This document shows positions 8,278 to 17,813 of a stretch of 64,000 nucleotides of DNA, piece by piece. This DNA comes from Sva-07 sp963829585 (GTDB taxonomy: Bacteria > Actinomycetota > Acidimicrobiia > Acidimicrobiales > Ilumatobacteraceae): the NCBI GenBank assembly GCA_963829585.1, contig CAWHJD010000025.1:1-64000 (forward strand), in the 5' to 3' direction. How positions within the stretch are numbered: the stretch's first letter is position 1; every line of letters begins with the position of its first letter. Under the pieces are notes generated by a model. The model saw only the letters and a program-made list of their open reading frames with translations. It had not been told where the DNA came from and searched no databases. A program made the position numbers and the translations under genes.

Positions 8278-9252
8278 ATGCGCTATCGACGACTGGGCCG
8301 CACCGCTCTCCAGGTCAGCGAGCTGTGTCTCGGCACGATGAACTTCGGGCCTCAGACGCCCGAGGACGAATCGTTCGCCATCATGGATCGCGCCGTTGAG
8401 CTCGGGATCAACTTCTTCGACACAGCGAACCGGTACGGCGGTGACAAGGGCGCTGGCGCCACCGAGTCGATCATCGGACGCTGGTTCGCCCAGGGCGGCG
8501 GCCGGCGGGACAAGATCGTGCTGGCGACGAAGCTCTTCGGAGCGATGTCGGAGTGGCCGAACGACGGCCGGCTGTCGGCACGCCACATTCGGATGGCGTG
8601 TGAGGACAGCCTCCGGCGGATGCAGACCGACCACATCGACCTCTACCAGATGCACCACATCGACCGAACCGCGCCGTGGGAGGAGGTCTGGCAGGCGATG
8701 GACACACTGATCCAGCAGGGCAAGATCACCTATGTCGGCAGCAGCAACTTCGCCGGATGGCACATCGCTCGAGCGAACGAAGCCGCCGCCCGCCGAAACA
8801 CGCTCGGCCTCGTCAGCGAGCAGAGCCACTACAACCTCTTGGTGCGGACCGTCGAACTCGAGGTGCTACCGGCGTGCCGCGAGTACGGCGTCGGTGTGAT
8901 CCCGTGGAGCCCGCTGTCGGGCGGGCTGCTCGGCGGCGTACTCGGTGACTCCGACCGCGCTCGTCGCCAGTCCCCACAAGCGCTGAAGCGGATCGACAAG
9001 CTGCGCCCTCAGCTGGAGCAATGGGAGAAGCTGTGCGCTGATCTCAGTGAAGAGCCTGCAGCGGTGGCGCTGGCATGGCTCTTGGCCCAGGATGGCGTCA
9101 CCTGCCCGATCATCGGCCCGCGCACGCTTGGCCAGCTCGACGGCGCCTCGCTGCGCTCCCTCGAGATCACCCTCGCTCCAGAGACGCTGACATCGATCGA
9201 CGCCATCTTCCCTGGCCCCGGCGGTACAGCACCCGAAGCGTACGCCTGGTAG
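8278..9252 (+). CDS. aldo/keto reductase
   Basis: This is a 324-residue (beta/alpha)8 NADPH-dependent oxidoreductase. The catalytic tetrad is visible: D48 and Y53 in F-F-D-T-A-N-R-Y, K85 in L-A-T-K and H126 in Y-Q-M-H. A cofactor-binding segment near the C-terminus reads P-I-I-G-P-R-T. The family reduces aldehydes and ketones or oxidises alcohols. This subgroup, starting M-R-Y-R-R-L-G, resembles the voltage-gated K+ channel beta-subunit/L-glyceraldehyde-3-phosphate reductase group. It stands alone between the tRNA and a convergent SDR gene. Confidence 0.9.
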   Translation: MRYRRLGRTALQVSELCLGTMNFGPQTPEDESFAIMDRAVELGINFFDTANRYGGDKGAGATESIIGRWFAQGGGRRDKIVLATKLFGAMSEWPNDGRLSARHIRMACEDSLRRMQTDHIDLYQMHHIDRTAPWEEVWQAMDTLIQQGKITYVGSSNFAGWHIARANEAAARRNTLGLVSEQSHYNLLVRTVELEVLPACREYGVGVIPWSPLSGGLLGGVLGDSDRARRQSPQALKRIDKLRPQLEQWEKLCADLSEEPAAVALAWLLAQDGVTCPIIGPRTLGQLDGASLRSLEITLAPETLTSIDAIFPGPGGTAPEAYAW

Positions 9253-9435
9253 CTCGACGGTGCGGTCTCAGTCGAGGACCCTCATGTGGACATCTCCGAG
9301 ATGGCCGAACGTGGAAGGGTTGGCCATGCTGCCCTCGGCACGAGCTCGGATGTGGGCCGCAATCGCCGGATCCTTCTCCCTTCTCCAGTGAAAGGGCTGC
9401 CCCGGTCTCCTCGGAGTGACCATTCGGCCGTCCGG

Positions 9436-10287
9436 TCAGCTGCGCAGGTCAGCCACCACCCGCGCCAGCGTGTCGGTAACCACCCGCGGCAGCAACGGGT
9501 TGGCAACAGCGATGCCCAACGCGTCGGCGCCGACGAGGTAGCGGTTCAACGGCCGGCGTGACTCGACCGCCGACACGATGGTTCGGGCCACCACACCCGG
9601 GGGCGGAGCCATCGCCGAGATCAAGTCGACGGTGGCTTGCACGCGGCCGTACGCCTTGCGGTACGGCGAGTCCGTGACTGCCTCGCGCTCGGCCGCCTGC
9701 GCCTTGGCCCGCTGCTCGATCTCGGTCTTGAAGAACCCGGGTTCGATGATCGCGACCTTGACCCCGAATGATGCAACCTCGACTCGCAGCACATCGGACA
9801 GCGCCTCGAGACCGTACTTCGACGCGTGATACCACGCGTTGAGTGGCAGGATCGCGGCCCGGCCGGCGATCGACGAGACCATCACGATGCGCCCGGAACC
9901 ACGCTCTCGCATGGCCGGCAACGCGCACGACGACACCACGGCGGGGGCGATCAGGTTCACGTCGAGTTGGCGTCTGGCCTCTTCTGCCGAGACCTCTTCG
10001 ACCGCGCCCAGCTCGCTGTAGCCGGCGTTGTTCACCACCGCGTAGAACGGCGGGAGCTTCGGCCATCGGGCCACCACTGCGTCATGATCGCTCACGTCGA
10101 GCACCAGTGGGTGCACCCGATCCCACACTCCAGCCGCACGCGCCGCGTCGGTGAGCGCCTCTGCCTTCGCCTTCGAACGCACCGTGCCCCAGGTGTCCCA
10201 CCCTCGCTCCGCGAACCGCAACGTGGACGCGAGTCCGAAACCAGAGTTGGCCCCTGTGACGAGCACCGGACCAGGTCGATCAACCAT
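9436..10287 (-). CDS. short-chain dehydrogenase/reductase (classical SDR)
   Basis: This 283-residue Rossmann-fold NAD(P)-dependent oxidoreductase shows the cofactor motif T-G-A-N-S-G-F-G at 11-18, N-N-A-G at 86-89, a catalytic Ser at 138/139 and Y153-x-x-x-K157. The start ATG follows GGAGG with a six-base spacer. The length and the extended C-terminal part fit the retinol/17-beta-hydroxysteroid dehydrogenase-like SDR group. The IS30 relic begins about 120 bases upstream on the other strand. Confidence 0.88.
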   Translation of the reverse strand: MVDRPGPVLVTGANSGFGLASTLRFAERGWDTWGTVRSKAKAEALTDAARAAGVWDRVHPLVLDVSDHDAVVARWPKLPPFYAVVNNAGYSELGAVEEVSAEEARRQLDVNLIAPAVVSSCALPAMRERGSGRIVMVSSIAGRAAILPLNAWYHASKYGLEALSDVLRVEVASFGVKVAIIEPGFFKTEIEQRAKAQAAEREAVTDSPYRKAYGRVQATVDLISAMAPPPGVVARTIVSAVESRRPLNRYLVGADALGIAVANPLLPRVVTDTLARVVADLRS

Positions 10288-10409
10288 CGCGCACCTCCGT
10301 GTCGCCGATCACCGTATGTCGACCGGTCAACCGCGCCAAGGGCCGAAAGGCTCGCGTCGTGAATCTCGATCCTCGCAGACATCGGAGCTGTCCGGGTTGG
10401 GGACGGCGA

Positions 10410-10430
10410 GATTTCAGTGGTGGTCGCAAC
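10410..10430 (+). repeat. IS30 relic left terminal inverted repeat
   Basis: This is the left end of the insertion element. Its core GTGGTGG and the flanking TTCA and GCAAC are found inverted at 11672-11693. Confidence 0.6.
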
Positions 10431-10457
10431 AGTGTCCATTTCTGGGAGGTCGGTTCG

Positions 10458-11690
10458 ATGGTTCGTGTGTGGTCGAAAGAGGAGCAGGTCGCCAATAGGG
10501 ATCGTTTCTGGTCGGTGGTGGGCAGCGGTGTGTCGGTGACCGCTGCGTGTGAGGATCTCGGCGTGACCCGCAGAACCGGCCGTCGTTGGATCCTGGCGAC
10601 CAGGGGGCGGGCACCGGTGAAGCCACCGGAGTTGTCGGGGCGGTATCTGTCGGTTGATGAGCGGATCAGGATTGCCGACTTCAAGATGGCTGGTGAATCG
10701 ATCCGTTCGATCGCCCGTCATCTCGAGCGTGCCCCGTCGACGATCAGTCGGGAGCTGAAACGCAACCAGGGCGGCGGCCGCTATGGGCCGCACACTGCGC
10801 AGCGTCGGACTGTTCGACGTCGGTGTCGGCCCAAGGCGTTCAAGCTCGACCACCGCGAGCTTCGAGATGTCGTGCAGTCCAAGTTGTGTCTGAAGTGGAG
10901 TCCCGAGCAGATCAGCTTGCACCTGGCTGAACGGTTCGGGGATCGACCAGAAATGAACGTGGCGTTCGAGACGATCTATCGACAAGGCGCTCTACCGCGA
11001 GAACCCGCTCCCGGCCGAGTTGCACCTGCACTTGCGCACGCGTCGACGCATCCGCAAACCGCAGGTGCAACCTTGTCGGCAAGCGACTGCTCGAGGTATC
11101 TGTGACATGACGATAGATCGAATCGAACGCCACGAGCGGAAGTCTGGACGATCCGCCGACAAGCCGTAAAGCCACTGGGAAGGCGATCTGATCGTGGGAC
11201 ACCAACTGTCAGATCAGCCATCGACGCACCCTCGTGGAACGCACCAGTCGCTTTGTGGTCGATCTTGGTCCCGTTGGCCCGACGGCCGACAAGGCCCCCG
11301 CGGTTCAGACGCTGCCAATCGTCGCAGCCCATTGCAGCTCTGCCGGCCGGGCGCCGTTCAGAACCCCGACTCATCGTGGGACCAAGGCACGCGCGAGCTT
11401 GCCCAGCGACCGATCAGATCGACCCGCAGCCGTCGGGGATCAGCATCTACTTCTGCGAGCCGCACAGCACCCTGGCAACGATGGCACCAACGAGAACACC
11501 AACGGGCTGGATTCGCCAGTAACTTCCCCAAGAGCACCGACCTCAACAACCACTCCGCTGACCGGGTCGCCGAGGTCGCCCAGGAACTCAACAACCGACC
11601 CCGAAAGACCCTCGCCATGAGAACTCCCCACGAGATCTTCAACCGCCACGTCCACACCGCCGCCAGCTACCGTTGCAACCACCACCTGAA
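10458..11690 (+). pseudogene. IS30-family transposase, multiply frameshifted
   Basis: The start M-V-R-V-W-S-K-E-E-Q and a helix-turn-helix region with S-I-R-S-I-A-R-H-L-x-R-A-P-S-T-I-S-R-E are typical of IS30 transposases. The frame breaks near 10985 after F-E-T-I-Y. The next part is read in other frames and contains a TAA near 11167, then H-W-E-G-D-L-I-V-G (first catalytic Asp region, 11173 onward), L-V-E-R-T-S-R-F in a third frame, and a C-terminal F-P-K-S-T-D-L ... N-N-R-P-R-K-T-L in the second. At least three frame changes and a stop rule out an active transposase. Confidence 0.8.
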
Positions 11691-11693
11691 TCC
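11672..11693 (-). repeat. IS30 relic right terminal inverted repeat
   Basis: This is the right end of the insertion element, the inverted counterpart of 10410-10430 with one indel and a few substitutions. It lies just after the remains of the transposase C-terminus. Confidence 0.6.
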
Positions 11694-11922
11694 GCCGACC
11701 GCTTATCGGACACCCCCTTGTCCACCGACGTGGCATGGTCGGTACCGAGTGGCCGGCGGTTTGTCGAAGGGCGTCGTTCTGTATGCCGATATCGAGCAAT
11801 CTTCAATGTGATCTCCCCGAACGGTGGGCTGGTCCGTTGACGGATCCGCGAGACTCGACGGTGTGAACGAGTTCGAGAACATCGACCGGCATGCCGTGCG
11901 GCCGATCCGATCGCGGGCCGGT

Positions 11923-12885
11923 GTGAGAGCCGTCGTCTACGACCGTTACGGCCCGCCCGAGTTGCTTCGGGTCGACCACGTGCCGACGCCGGTGCCGAGC
12001 GCCGACCAGGTGCTCGTGCGGGTTGCCGCGACGTCGCTCAACCTGAGCGACTGGGAATGCCTGCGCGGCTCGCCGTTCTACGCCCGCATCGGAGGACTTC
12101 GAACGCCCGCTCGCTCGACGCTCGGCTCGGACATCGCCGGGCGAGTCGAGGCCGTCGGCGCCGACGTCACCCGGTTCCGACCGGGTGACGAGGTGTACGG
12201 CGACAACCTCGGGCTGAAAGGCGGCTTCGCCGAGTACGCCGTTGCGCCCGAATCGGCCCTCGCCCCCAAGCCGGAGCAACTGACATTCAGCGAAGCGTCG
12301 ACGATCCCACAAGCGGGAGCGATCGCACTGCAGGGAACCGCCGATGTAGCGCCAGGGATGCGGGTCCTCATCAACGGGGCGGGCGGTGGCTCGGGCTCGT
12401 TCGCAATCCAGCTGGCGAAGCGGGCCGGTGCCCACGTGACCGCTGTCGACAACGCCGGCAAGCTCGACTTCATGCGGTCGCTTGGCGCCGACGAGGTGAT
12501 CGACTACCACCGCGAAGACTTCACCCGCGGCGCCGAGCCGTACGACCGGATCCTCGATCTCGTCGCCCATCGCTCGGTGTTCGCCTACCGGAGGGCGCTC
12601 GCTCGCGGTGGCCGGTATCGCTGTGTCGGCGGGTCGGTGCCGACACTGATTCGAGTCGCCACGGTCGGCGCGATCGTCGGTCGGCTCACGGGTCGACGGA
12701 TCGGCATGCTGGCGGTGCGCGAGGGGCCACCGCATTTCGAGCCGCTCGCCGCACTCTGCGTCGCCGGACACGTCGGGATCCACATCGACCGCACGTTCGC
12801 TCTCGAGGAGGTGCCAGAAGCACTGCGCTACGTGGGCGAGGGCCGCGCCCTCGGCAAGGTCGTGGTGGAGGTCAGCGTCGACTGA
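11923..12885 (+). CDS. zinc-less MDR family NAD(P)-dependent alcohol dehydrogenase/quinone oxidoreductase
   Basis: This is a medium-chain dehydrogenase/reductase of about 320 residues. The opening M-R-A-V-V-Y-D-R-Y-G-P-P-E is typical of the family and sets the GTG at 11923 as the likely start, although the frame is open to 11824. A GroES-like domain is followed by a Rossmann domain with N-G-A-G-G-G-S-G-S near 148. The catalytic zinc ligands of true ADHs are missing, which points to the quinone oxidoreductase/NAD(P)H-reductase branch. No strong ribosome site is visible at either start. It sits just after the IS30 relic. Confidence 0.82.
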   Translation: MRAVVYDRYGPPELLRVDHVPTPVPSADQVLVRVAATSLNLSDWECLRGSPFYARIGGLRTPARSTLGSDIAGRVEAVGADVTRFRPGDEVYGDNLGLKGGFAEYAVAPESALAPKPEQLTFSEASTIPQAGAIALQGTADVAPGMRVLINGAGGGSGSFAIQLAKRAGAHVTAVDNAGKLDFMRSLGADEVIDYHREDFTRGAEPYDRILDLVAHRSVFAYRRALARGGRYRCVGGSVPTLIRVATVGAIVGRLTGRRIGMLAVREGPPHFEPLAALCVAGHVGIHIDRTFALEEVPEALRYVGEGRALGKVVVEVSVD

Positions 12886-12907
12886 GCTGACCCCTCGATG
12901 GGATTGT

Positions 12908-13090
12908 CCCGCGTTCACGCTCGCCGGGTTGCTCTACATCGGTGCCGCAATCGCCGTCATCCCTTTCGTCGGTCGAACCCCTGTCGTGCTCGCCTTCGGA
13001 CTCGGCATCGTCCCTGCGGCGACAGCCTCGCTGCTACTGAACCTCGAACTTGTCCGCCGCGGGACTTCCTGCCCTTCCCATTTCAACCCC
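12908..13090 (+). pseudogene. possible remnant of a DMT/EamA-type membrane protein
   Basis: One frame encodes two hydrophobic helices (F-T-L-A-G-L-L-Y-I-G-A-A and V-V-L-A-F-G-L-G-I-V-P) in the style of a drug/metabolite transporter end-piece. There is no start, no ribosome site and no continuation before or after. I read it as a decayed fragment. It could also be chance hydrophobic coding in GC-rich DNA. Confidence 0.25.
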
Positions 13091-13151
13091 ACGGTGCGAT
13101 CTTTGAGGCGAATGCCAGTACCGGTGCCGTCCGATCCCTGAGTGGTGCTCG

Positions 13152-13892
13152 ATGCGTGTGTTGACGATCTATGCAAACTCGAACCCGAAGTCGTTCTGTC
13201 ATGCGCTCCTGGACGAATTCACGGCGGGGCTAGGGGAGGCCGGGCACTCGAGCGAGGTCGTCGATCTGTATGCGATCGGTTTCGACCCGGTGCACCGACC
13301 GCGTGACACGCCGAGCTGGATCACCGAGAGCGTCCCGGACGATTTGCTCGATCGGATGCGGGTGCGTGAGTCGGTGATCGAGGGGGCAGGCGGACCGCTG
13401 CGGCGTTTCGCGATGAAGCGACTCATCGGCGACCGTGACGCCCGCAGCATCATCCGGCTACTGCGGGAGCGCTATCAGCCCAAGGACGTTCTCGCCCAAC
13501 AGCAGAAGGTGGCGCGCGCCCAAGCGCTGGCGTTCATCGCGCCAGTCCACTTCCTGAGCTTCCCGGTCATCTTGAAAGGCTGGTTCGATCGTGTCTGGAC
13601 CCCCGGATTCGCCTACGACCTCACACCAGAAGCCTGGCGGGGCGACATCAACGGCCGCCGCGGGCTACTGACGCATGAGAAGGCGTTGATCATGCAGACA
13701 ACGATCTGGGATCAACGGGCATACGACGACGGGCTACGCGATGCGATGTGCAAGATCCTCGATGAATACACGTTGAGCTATCCGGGCATTGAACACGTCG
13801 AGCACGAACTGTTCTACGCCGTTCATGGTGCAGACGATGAGACCAGGCGCAGCTATCTCCGGCGGGCCCGTGAACTCGGCCGGGACTTCTGA
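13152..13892 (+). CDS. NAD(P)H-dependent oxidoreductase, flavodoxin-like fold
   Basis: This 246-residue protein resembles the NQO1/MdaB flavodoxin-fold quinone reductases. It begins M-R-V-L-T-I-Y-A-N-S-N-P-K-S-F, where the first strand leads into the FMN/FAD phosphate-binding loop. The central segment P-V-H-F-L-S-F-P-V-I-L-K-G-W-F-D-R-V is a family hallmark. An insertion around residues 75-120 is longer than in the short bacterial forms. The next gene, about 40 bases on, encodes a cysteine-rich C-GCAxxG-C-C protein, so the pair may pass electrons from NAD(P)H through flavin to cysteines (inference). Confidence 0.83.
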   Translation: MRVLTIYANSNPKSFCHALLDEFTAGLGEAGHSSEVVDLYAIGFDPVHRPRDTPSWITESVPDDLLDRMRVRESVIEGAGGPLRRFAMKRLIGDRDARSIIRLLRERYQPKDVLAQQQKVARAQALAFIAPVHFLSFPVILKGWFDRVWTPGFAYDLTPEAWRGDINGRRGLLTHEKALIMQTTIWDQRAYDDGLRDAMCKILDEYTLSYPGIEHVEHELFYAVHGADDETRRSYLRRARELGRDF

Positions 13893-13935
13893 TGGTCGAC
13901 CGAACCTCCGTCTCCAAGTGATGAGGTCTACGAAG

Positions 13936-14925
13936 ATGTCGCTCGAGAACTTCCCGACGCTGTCCCCGCCGGCGCTTCGGAAGAGAAGCCTGAGCAACCT
14001 GCTCCGGATGGGTCACTGCGCCCCGACCGTCATGCAAACGATGCTCGACGCGTCCGACGACGAGTCGACCTGGCTGGTGATCTTGACGGCCGGGCTGCCG
14101 GGCGGCATCGGCAACACCGGCGGCGAATGCGGGGGCCTGACAGCACCACTGATTCTGTTGGGCCTGAGGCATGGTCGACACGACCTGGACGACGGACTGC
14201 CCATAGTCGTGGACTGCGGCCACGACTATCTGCAGCGTTTCACCTCCGCCCACGGCACGATCGATTGCCGAGCGATCCGCGGCGATGCACGGCTTCCCCT
14301 CCCATGCATCGGCGTCGTGCGGCAGGCACCCGAGCTGTGCACCCAGAGCCTGACCACCACGGACACCACAGCCATCCCACACGAGACACGCAAAGCATTC
14401 CGCGAGCTCTACACCCACTGGTTGGCGCACGACTTCCACTGCGCGGGCGCCGTCCTCGGCAACCTGGACGAAACGATCAAGGTTCCGTCGGAGATGCCGG
14501 ACGCCGTCACCGCATTCATGGGCGGCACCCTCTTCACCGGCCAGACGTGCAGCGCCCTGACCGGCGGGGTGATGGCCCTCGGCTTAGCCGTCGGCCAGAT
14601 CGAGAACAACCGGCTCCGCGTCCTGCGCATGATCGCCACCATGGCCGTCGGCGGCGACGCCTTCGCCGACGACCTGAACGCCTTCAATCGGGTCATGAAC
14701 CTCGGACACGATCTGGCCCGATGGTTCGAAGACGAGTTCGGAAGTACCCAATGCCGGACCCTCACCGGCTGTGACCTCAACACCATGGACGGGGTACGCG
14801 ACTACATCACACGCGACTGCGTCACCACCTGCACCGCCATCGCCGAACAGGTCTCCATCCGGGTCGCCGCAATGTTGGCCGACGAACCTCCAGCGTCTCA
14901 GCCGCCAACCCCTCGCTCGGCCTGA
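13936..14925 (+). CDS. C-GCAxxG-C-C family redox-type protein, two tandem domains
   Basis: This is a cysteine-rich protein of about 329 residues. The second half has the family pattern: C169 in D-F-H-C-A-G-A-V, then G-G-T-L-F-T-G-Q-T-C205-S-A-L-T-G-G, then further Cys pairs near the C-terminus (Q-C-R-T-L-T-G-C and R-D-C-V-T-T-C). The first half repeats it in diverged form: C28 in G-H-C-A-P-T-V-M and G-N-T-G-G-E-C65-G-G-L-T-A, followed by four more Cys. The family is thought to be redox active, and some members carry selenocysteine; here all positions are Cys. I start at ATG 13936; the frame is open to 13789 but that part overlaps the flavoprotein gene. The physiological role is unknown. Confidence 0.7.
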   Translation: MSLENFPTLSPPALRKRSLSNLLRMGHCAPTVMQTMLDASDDESTWLVILTAGLPGGIGNTGGECGGLTAPLILLGLRHGRHDLDDGLPIVVDCGHDYLQRFTSAHGTIDCRAIRGDARLPLPCIGVVRQAPELCTQSLTTTDTTAIPHETRKAFRELYTHWLAHDFHCAGAVLGNLDETIKVPSEMPDAVTAFMGGTLFTGQTCSALTGGVMALGLAVGQIENNRLRVLRMIATMAVGGDAFADDLNAFNRVMNLGHDLARWFEDEFGSTQCRTLTGCDLNTMDGVRDYITRDCVTTCTAIAEQVSIRVAAMLADEPPASQPPTPRSA

Positions 14926-14999
14926 GGCGACACTGAGACGGGATCATCAAGCGCTGTTCGTGGCATCGGTGAAGGCGGAATCGTCCGTTCGAGATCCCT

Positions 15000-17813
15000 C
15001 TATCGGACGCCCTGCGGGTCGCCCGCGGTGTCCGCGTTGTCTGCCTGCTCGGCGAGGTACTCGGTCAGCGCGGCGCGTCCGATGTCGATGGCCTCCTGCC
15101 GCGTTCGGCGCTCGCCGGTTCGGAGATGCCGGCCGAGCTCCTCGGGGCCGAGTTCGGTCTCCAGACGGTCCCGCAAGGCACTGAGTTCTCCGGTCACGAA
15201 CGCGGGCTGGTCGACGTCCGAGCGCTCGTAGGCGGCGGCGGCCGCGCCGACGAGCACGGCGGCGGTCGTGCGGTCGGAGATCACCGACGCGGCGAACTGC
15301 AACGACCAGAAGTCGGCGTCGTCGGACCAGTGGATGCCGGTTTCGGCCAGGGCGTCCAGCAGATGCCGTGCGGCGGCGTGCGGGTCTCCGACATCGCGTT
15401 CGGTGACACCGAGCAGGATGGTGCAATCGACGACACCGGGAGCGATGGTCAGCTCCTGGTAGCGCTCGCGGGCCTCGATCAGATGGGGCCGAGCGACGTC
15501 CGGCTGACCCAACGCGAGCAAGCTGCGACCCAGCCCGCACATCGCGACCGCGATCGAGTGGGGGTGGTCCGCGCGCCGTGCTTCTGCAAGGGACTCTCGG
15601 TAGTCGCGTGCGGCCAGTTCGAATTGGCCCTGGTTGAACCGTCCAGAGGCCAGCGTGCCCAATGCCAGGCTGACCCCGTATGTTCCGGCGCTGCGCAGCT
15701 CGACGATCGCCTCCGCAAGGGCCCGTTCGCCGTCCTCGTAGCGGCCCCGTTCGAAGTACCAGTCGCCGAGGTTGTTGAGGGCAGCCCCGAGACGCTCGCG
15801 GTCGTTCAACCGTCGGCGGATCTCGACTTGCCGCTCCAGCGCGTCGATCGCGCGACCGGTGTGACCCATGACGCCCAGCAGACTCCCGTAGCTGTGCAGT
15901 GCATCTGCCAGCACCTGATCGGCAAGGTCCGGATCGAGGGCGAACAGGTCATCGCACCACTGGAGCCCCTCGCGGTGCTGGCCGGACGAGTACCACAGGA
16001 AGCCGAGACCTCCGACCAGGCGGCCAGTGGTGGCGAGTTGCCGCGCATCGAGGGTGCGTCGAAGTGCCGCGCGGTAGTCGGCCCCGTCCTGGTCGAGCCG
16101 GACCAGCGCACCGCCGAGATCACCCCCGCGCTGTTGGGCCTGCAGCTGCGCTGCCAGTTCTGCGTAGTGCTCGGCGTGTCGCTGCTGAAGGAGCTCGCGC
16201 TCGCCGGCATCGTCGAGCTGATGTCTGGCGAACTCTCGAAGCGTCTCGAGCAGGACGTATCTGGTCGTGCCGTCGCGGGCAGAGTCGGTGGCGACCATCG
16301 ACTTGTCGACGAGCGCCATGATCAGGTCGGTCACGTCGTACTCGTCGATCCCCTCGCCGCTGCAGACCTGCTCCGCCGACGCGAGGGCGAAGCCTGCGGC
16401 GAACACCCCGAGTCGACGGAACAGCAGGCGTTCGTCGTCGCCCAACAGGTCGTGACTCCACTCGATCGTGCTCAGCAGCGTCCGCTGGCGGCCTTCGGCG
16501 TTCCGATCGGCCGCGGTGAGCAGGCGAAAGCGCTCGTCGAGCCGATCGAGGATCTGAGCGGGCGACAGTGAGCGGGTGCGAGCCGCGGCAAGTTCCAGGG
16601 CCAATGGAATGCCGTCGAGACGCCGGCAGATGCTCACCACCGCTTCGACGTTGTCCGGGGTCACAGCGAACTCGGACGATGCCAACTGGGAACGTTCGGC
16701 GAAAAGGCGGACCGCGTCGTGCCGGTACGCCTCCTCGACCGTGGCATCCACGTCGGGCAACGACAGCGACGGCACCCGGTAGAGCGCTTCGCCTGTGACA
16801 CCGAGCCGTTCCCGGCTCGTGGCCAGTACGCGGAGGTTCGGGCACGCGGTCAACAGGTCTCGACAGATCGCCGCGGTGGAACTGATGATCTGTTCGCAGT
16901 TGTCGAGGACGAGCAGCACCCGTTGAGCACCGATGTATTCGGCCATCGAGCGAATCAGCGGCGTCCCAGCTACCCGCGTGACGGCGAACCGCTGCGCGAT
17001 CTCGTCGACGAGTACGTCGGCATCGCGAACCGCACCGAGTTCGGCCACTCGGAGACCGTCGGGAAAGTCGCCGAGGAGTTCCTCGGCAACGCGCATCGCC
17101 AACCGCGTCTTGCCCGCTCCGCCGGCCCCGGACAGCGTCACCAGCCGGTGCTCGTCGAGCAGACCCATGACATCGCGTAGTTCGCGGGTTCGGCCGATGA
17201 AGCTCGTCAGCTGCGTCGGAAGGTGATCGTCGGGTCCCTCGACGGTTCGCAGCCGTGGAAACGCTCGAGCGAGCGCAGGGTGGCAGACCTGATGGATCCG
17301 CTCCGGTTCTGTCAGACCGCGGAGGCGGTGCGTTCCGAGATCGAGCAGTTCGACATCCGCCGGCAGTCGTCCCGCCAGCAGATCGACGGTTGCCTGTGAC
17401 AGCACGAGCTGTCCGCCGTGGGCACTCGCCGACAGCCGAGCTCCGCGGTTGACCGCCGCACCGAAGTAGTCACCGTTGCGGACGGTCGCCATCCCGGAGT
17501 GCATACCGATACGCACCTTGAAGGTGAGTTCTCCGACGGGTTCCAGGAACGCAAGTTGCATTTCGAGCGCCGCCTCGACGGCCTGTGCGGCCGACTGGAA
17601 TGCCACTGCGAAGCTGTCGCCGGCCGTGGTGAAGACGTAGCCGTCGTGACGCTCGAGGATCGAGCTGATCCGCCGGTCGTGCTCCGCCAGTGATGCCGTC
17701 ATCGCGTCGGGGGTTCGATCCCAGAGCGCGGTCGAGCCCTCGATGTCGGTGAACAGGAACGTGACGTCGCCCGTCGGCAGGTTCTGTGGTGACTTCATGA
17801 CACTTGCTCTCAT
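15000..17813 (-). CDS. class III nucleotide cyclase - STAND ATPase - TPR signalling protein
   Basis: This is a regulator of about 937 residues. Domain order: an adenylate/guanylate cyclase homology domain (about 5-180, with metal-binding Asp in F-T-D-I-E-G-S-T and in T-A-G-D-S-F-A-V), an NB-ARC/STAND ATPase (about 210-530, Walker A G-A-G-G-A-G-K-T-R and Walker B L-L-V-L-D-N-C-E), and a long TPR region to the end. Actinobacteria have many such proteins; whether this one makes cAMP is unclear. I start at ATG 17813, preceded by GAGG; a second ATG at 17798 is possible. It is monocistronic. Confidence 0.82.
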   Translation of the reverse strand: MRASVMKSPQNLPTGDVTFLFTDIEGSTALWDRTPDAMTASLAEHDRRISSILERHDGYVFTTAGDSFAVAFQSAAQAVEAALEMQLAFLEPVGELTFKVRIGMHSGMATVRNGDYFGAAVNRGARLSASAHGGQLVLSQATVDLLAGRLPADVELLDLGTHRLRGLTEPERIHQVCHPALARAFPRLRTVEGPDDHLPTQLTSFIGRTRELRDVMGLLDEHRLVTLSGAGGAGKTRLAMRVAEELLGDFPDGLRVAELGAVRDADVLVDEIAQRFAVTRVAGTPLIRSMAEYIGAQRVLLVLDNCEQIISSTAAICRDLLTACPNLRVLATSRERLGVTGEALYRVPSLSLPDVDATVEEAYRHDAVRLFAERSQLASSEFAVTPDNVEAVVSICRRLDGIPLALELAAARTRSLSPAQILDRLDERFRLLTAADRNAEGRQRTLLSTIEWSHDLLGDDERLLFRRLGVFAAGFALASAEQVCSGEGIDEYDVTDLIMALVDKSMVATDSARDGTTRYVLLETLREFARHQLDDAGERELLQQRHAEHYAELAAQLQAQQRGGDLGGALVRLDQDGADYRAALRRTLDARQLATTGRLVGGLGFLWYSSGQHREGLQWCDDLFALDPDLADQVLADALHSYGSLLGVMGHTGRAIDALERQVEIRRRLNDRERLGAALNNLGDWYFERGRYEDGERALAEAIVELRSAGTYGVSLALGTLASGRFNQGQFELAARDYRESLAEARRADHPHSIAVAMCGLGRSLLALGQPDVARPHLIEARERYQELTIAPGVVDCTILLGVTERDVGDPHAAARHLLDALAETGIHWSDDADFWSLQFAASVISDRTTAAVLVGAAAAAYERSDVDQPAFVTGELSALRDRLETELGPEELGRHLRTGERRTRQEAIDIGRAALTEYLAEQADNADTAGDPQGVR

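Larger units (their letters stand above)
10410..11693 (+). mobile_element. decayed IS30-family insertion sequence
   Basis: The element is about 1.28 kb, the usual IS30 length, and is bounded by imperfect inverted ends. Left end 10410-10430 reads GATTTCAGTGGTGGTCGCAA(C). Right end 11672-11693, read on the other strand, is GGATTCAGGTGGTGGTTGCA(AC). They match apart from a few substitutions and one indel. Inside is a broken transposase gene. I could not identify a target-site duplication. It lies between an SDR gene and an alcohol dehydrogenase gene without interrupting either. Confidence 0.72.
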
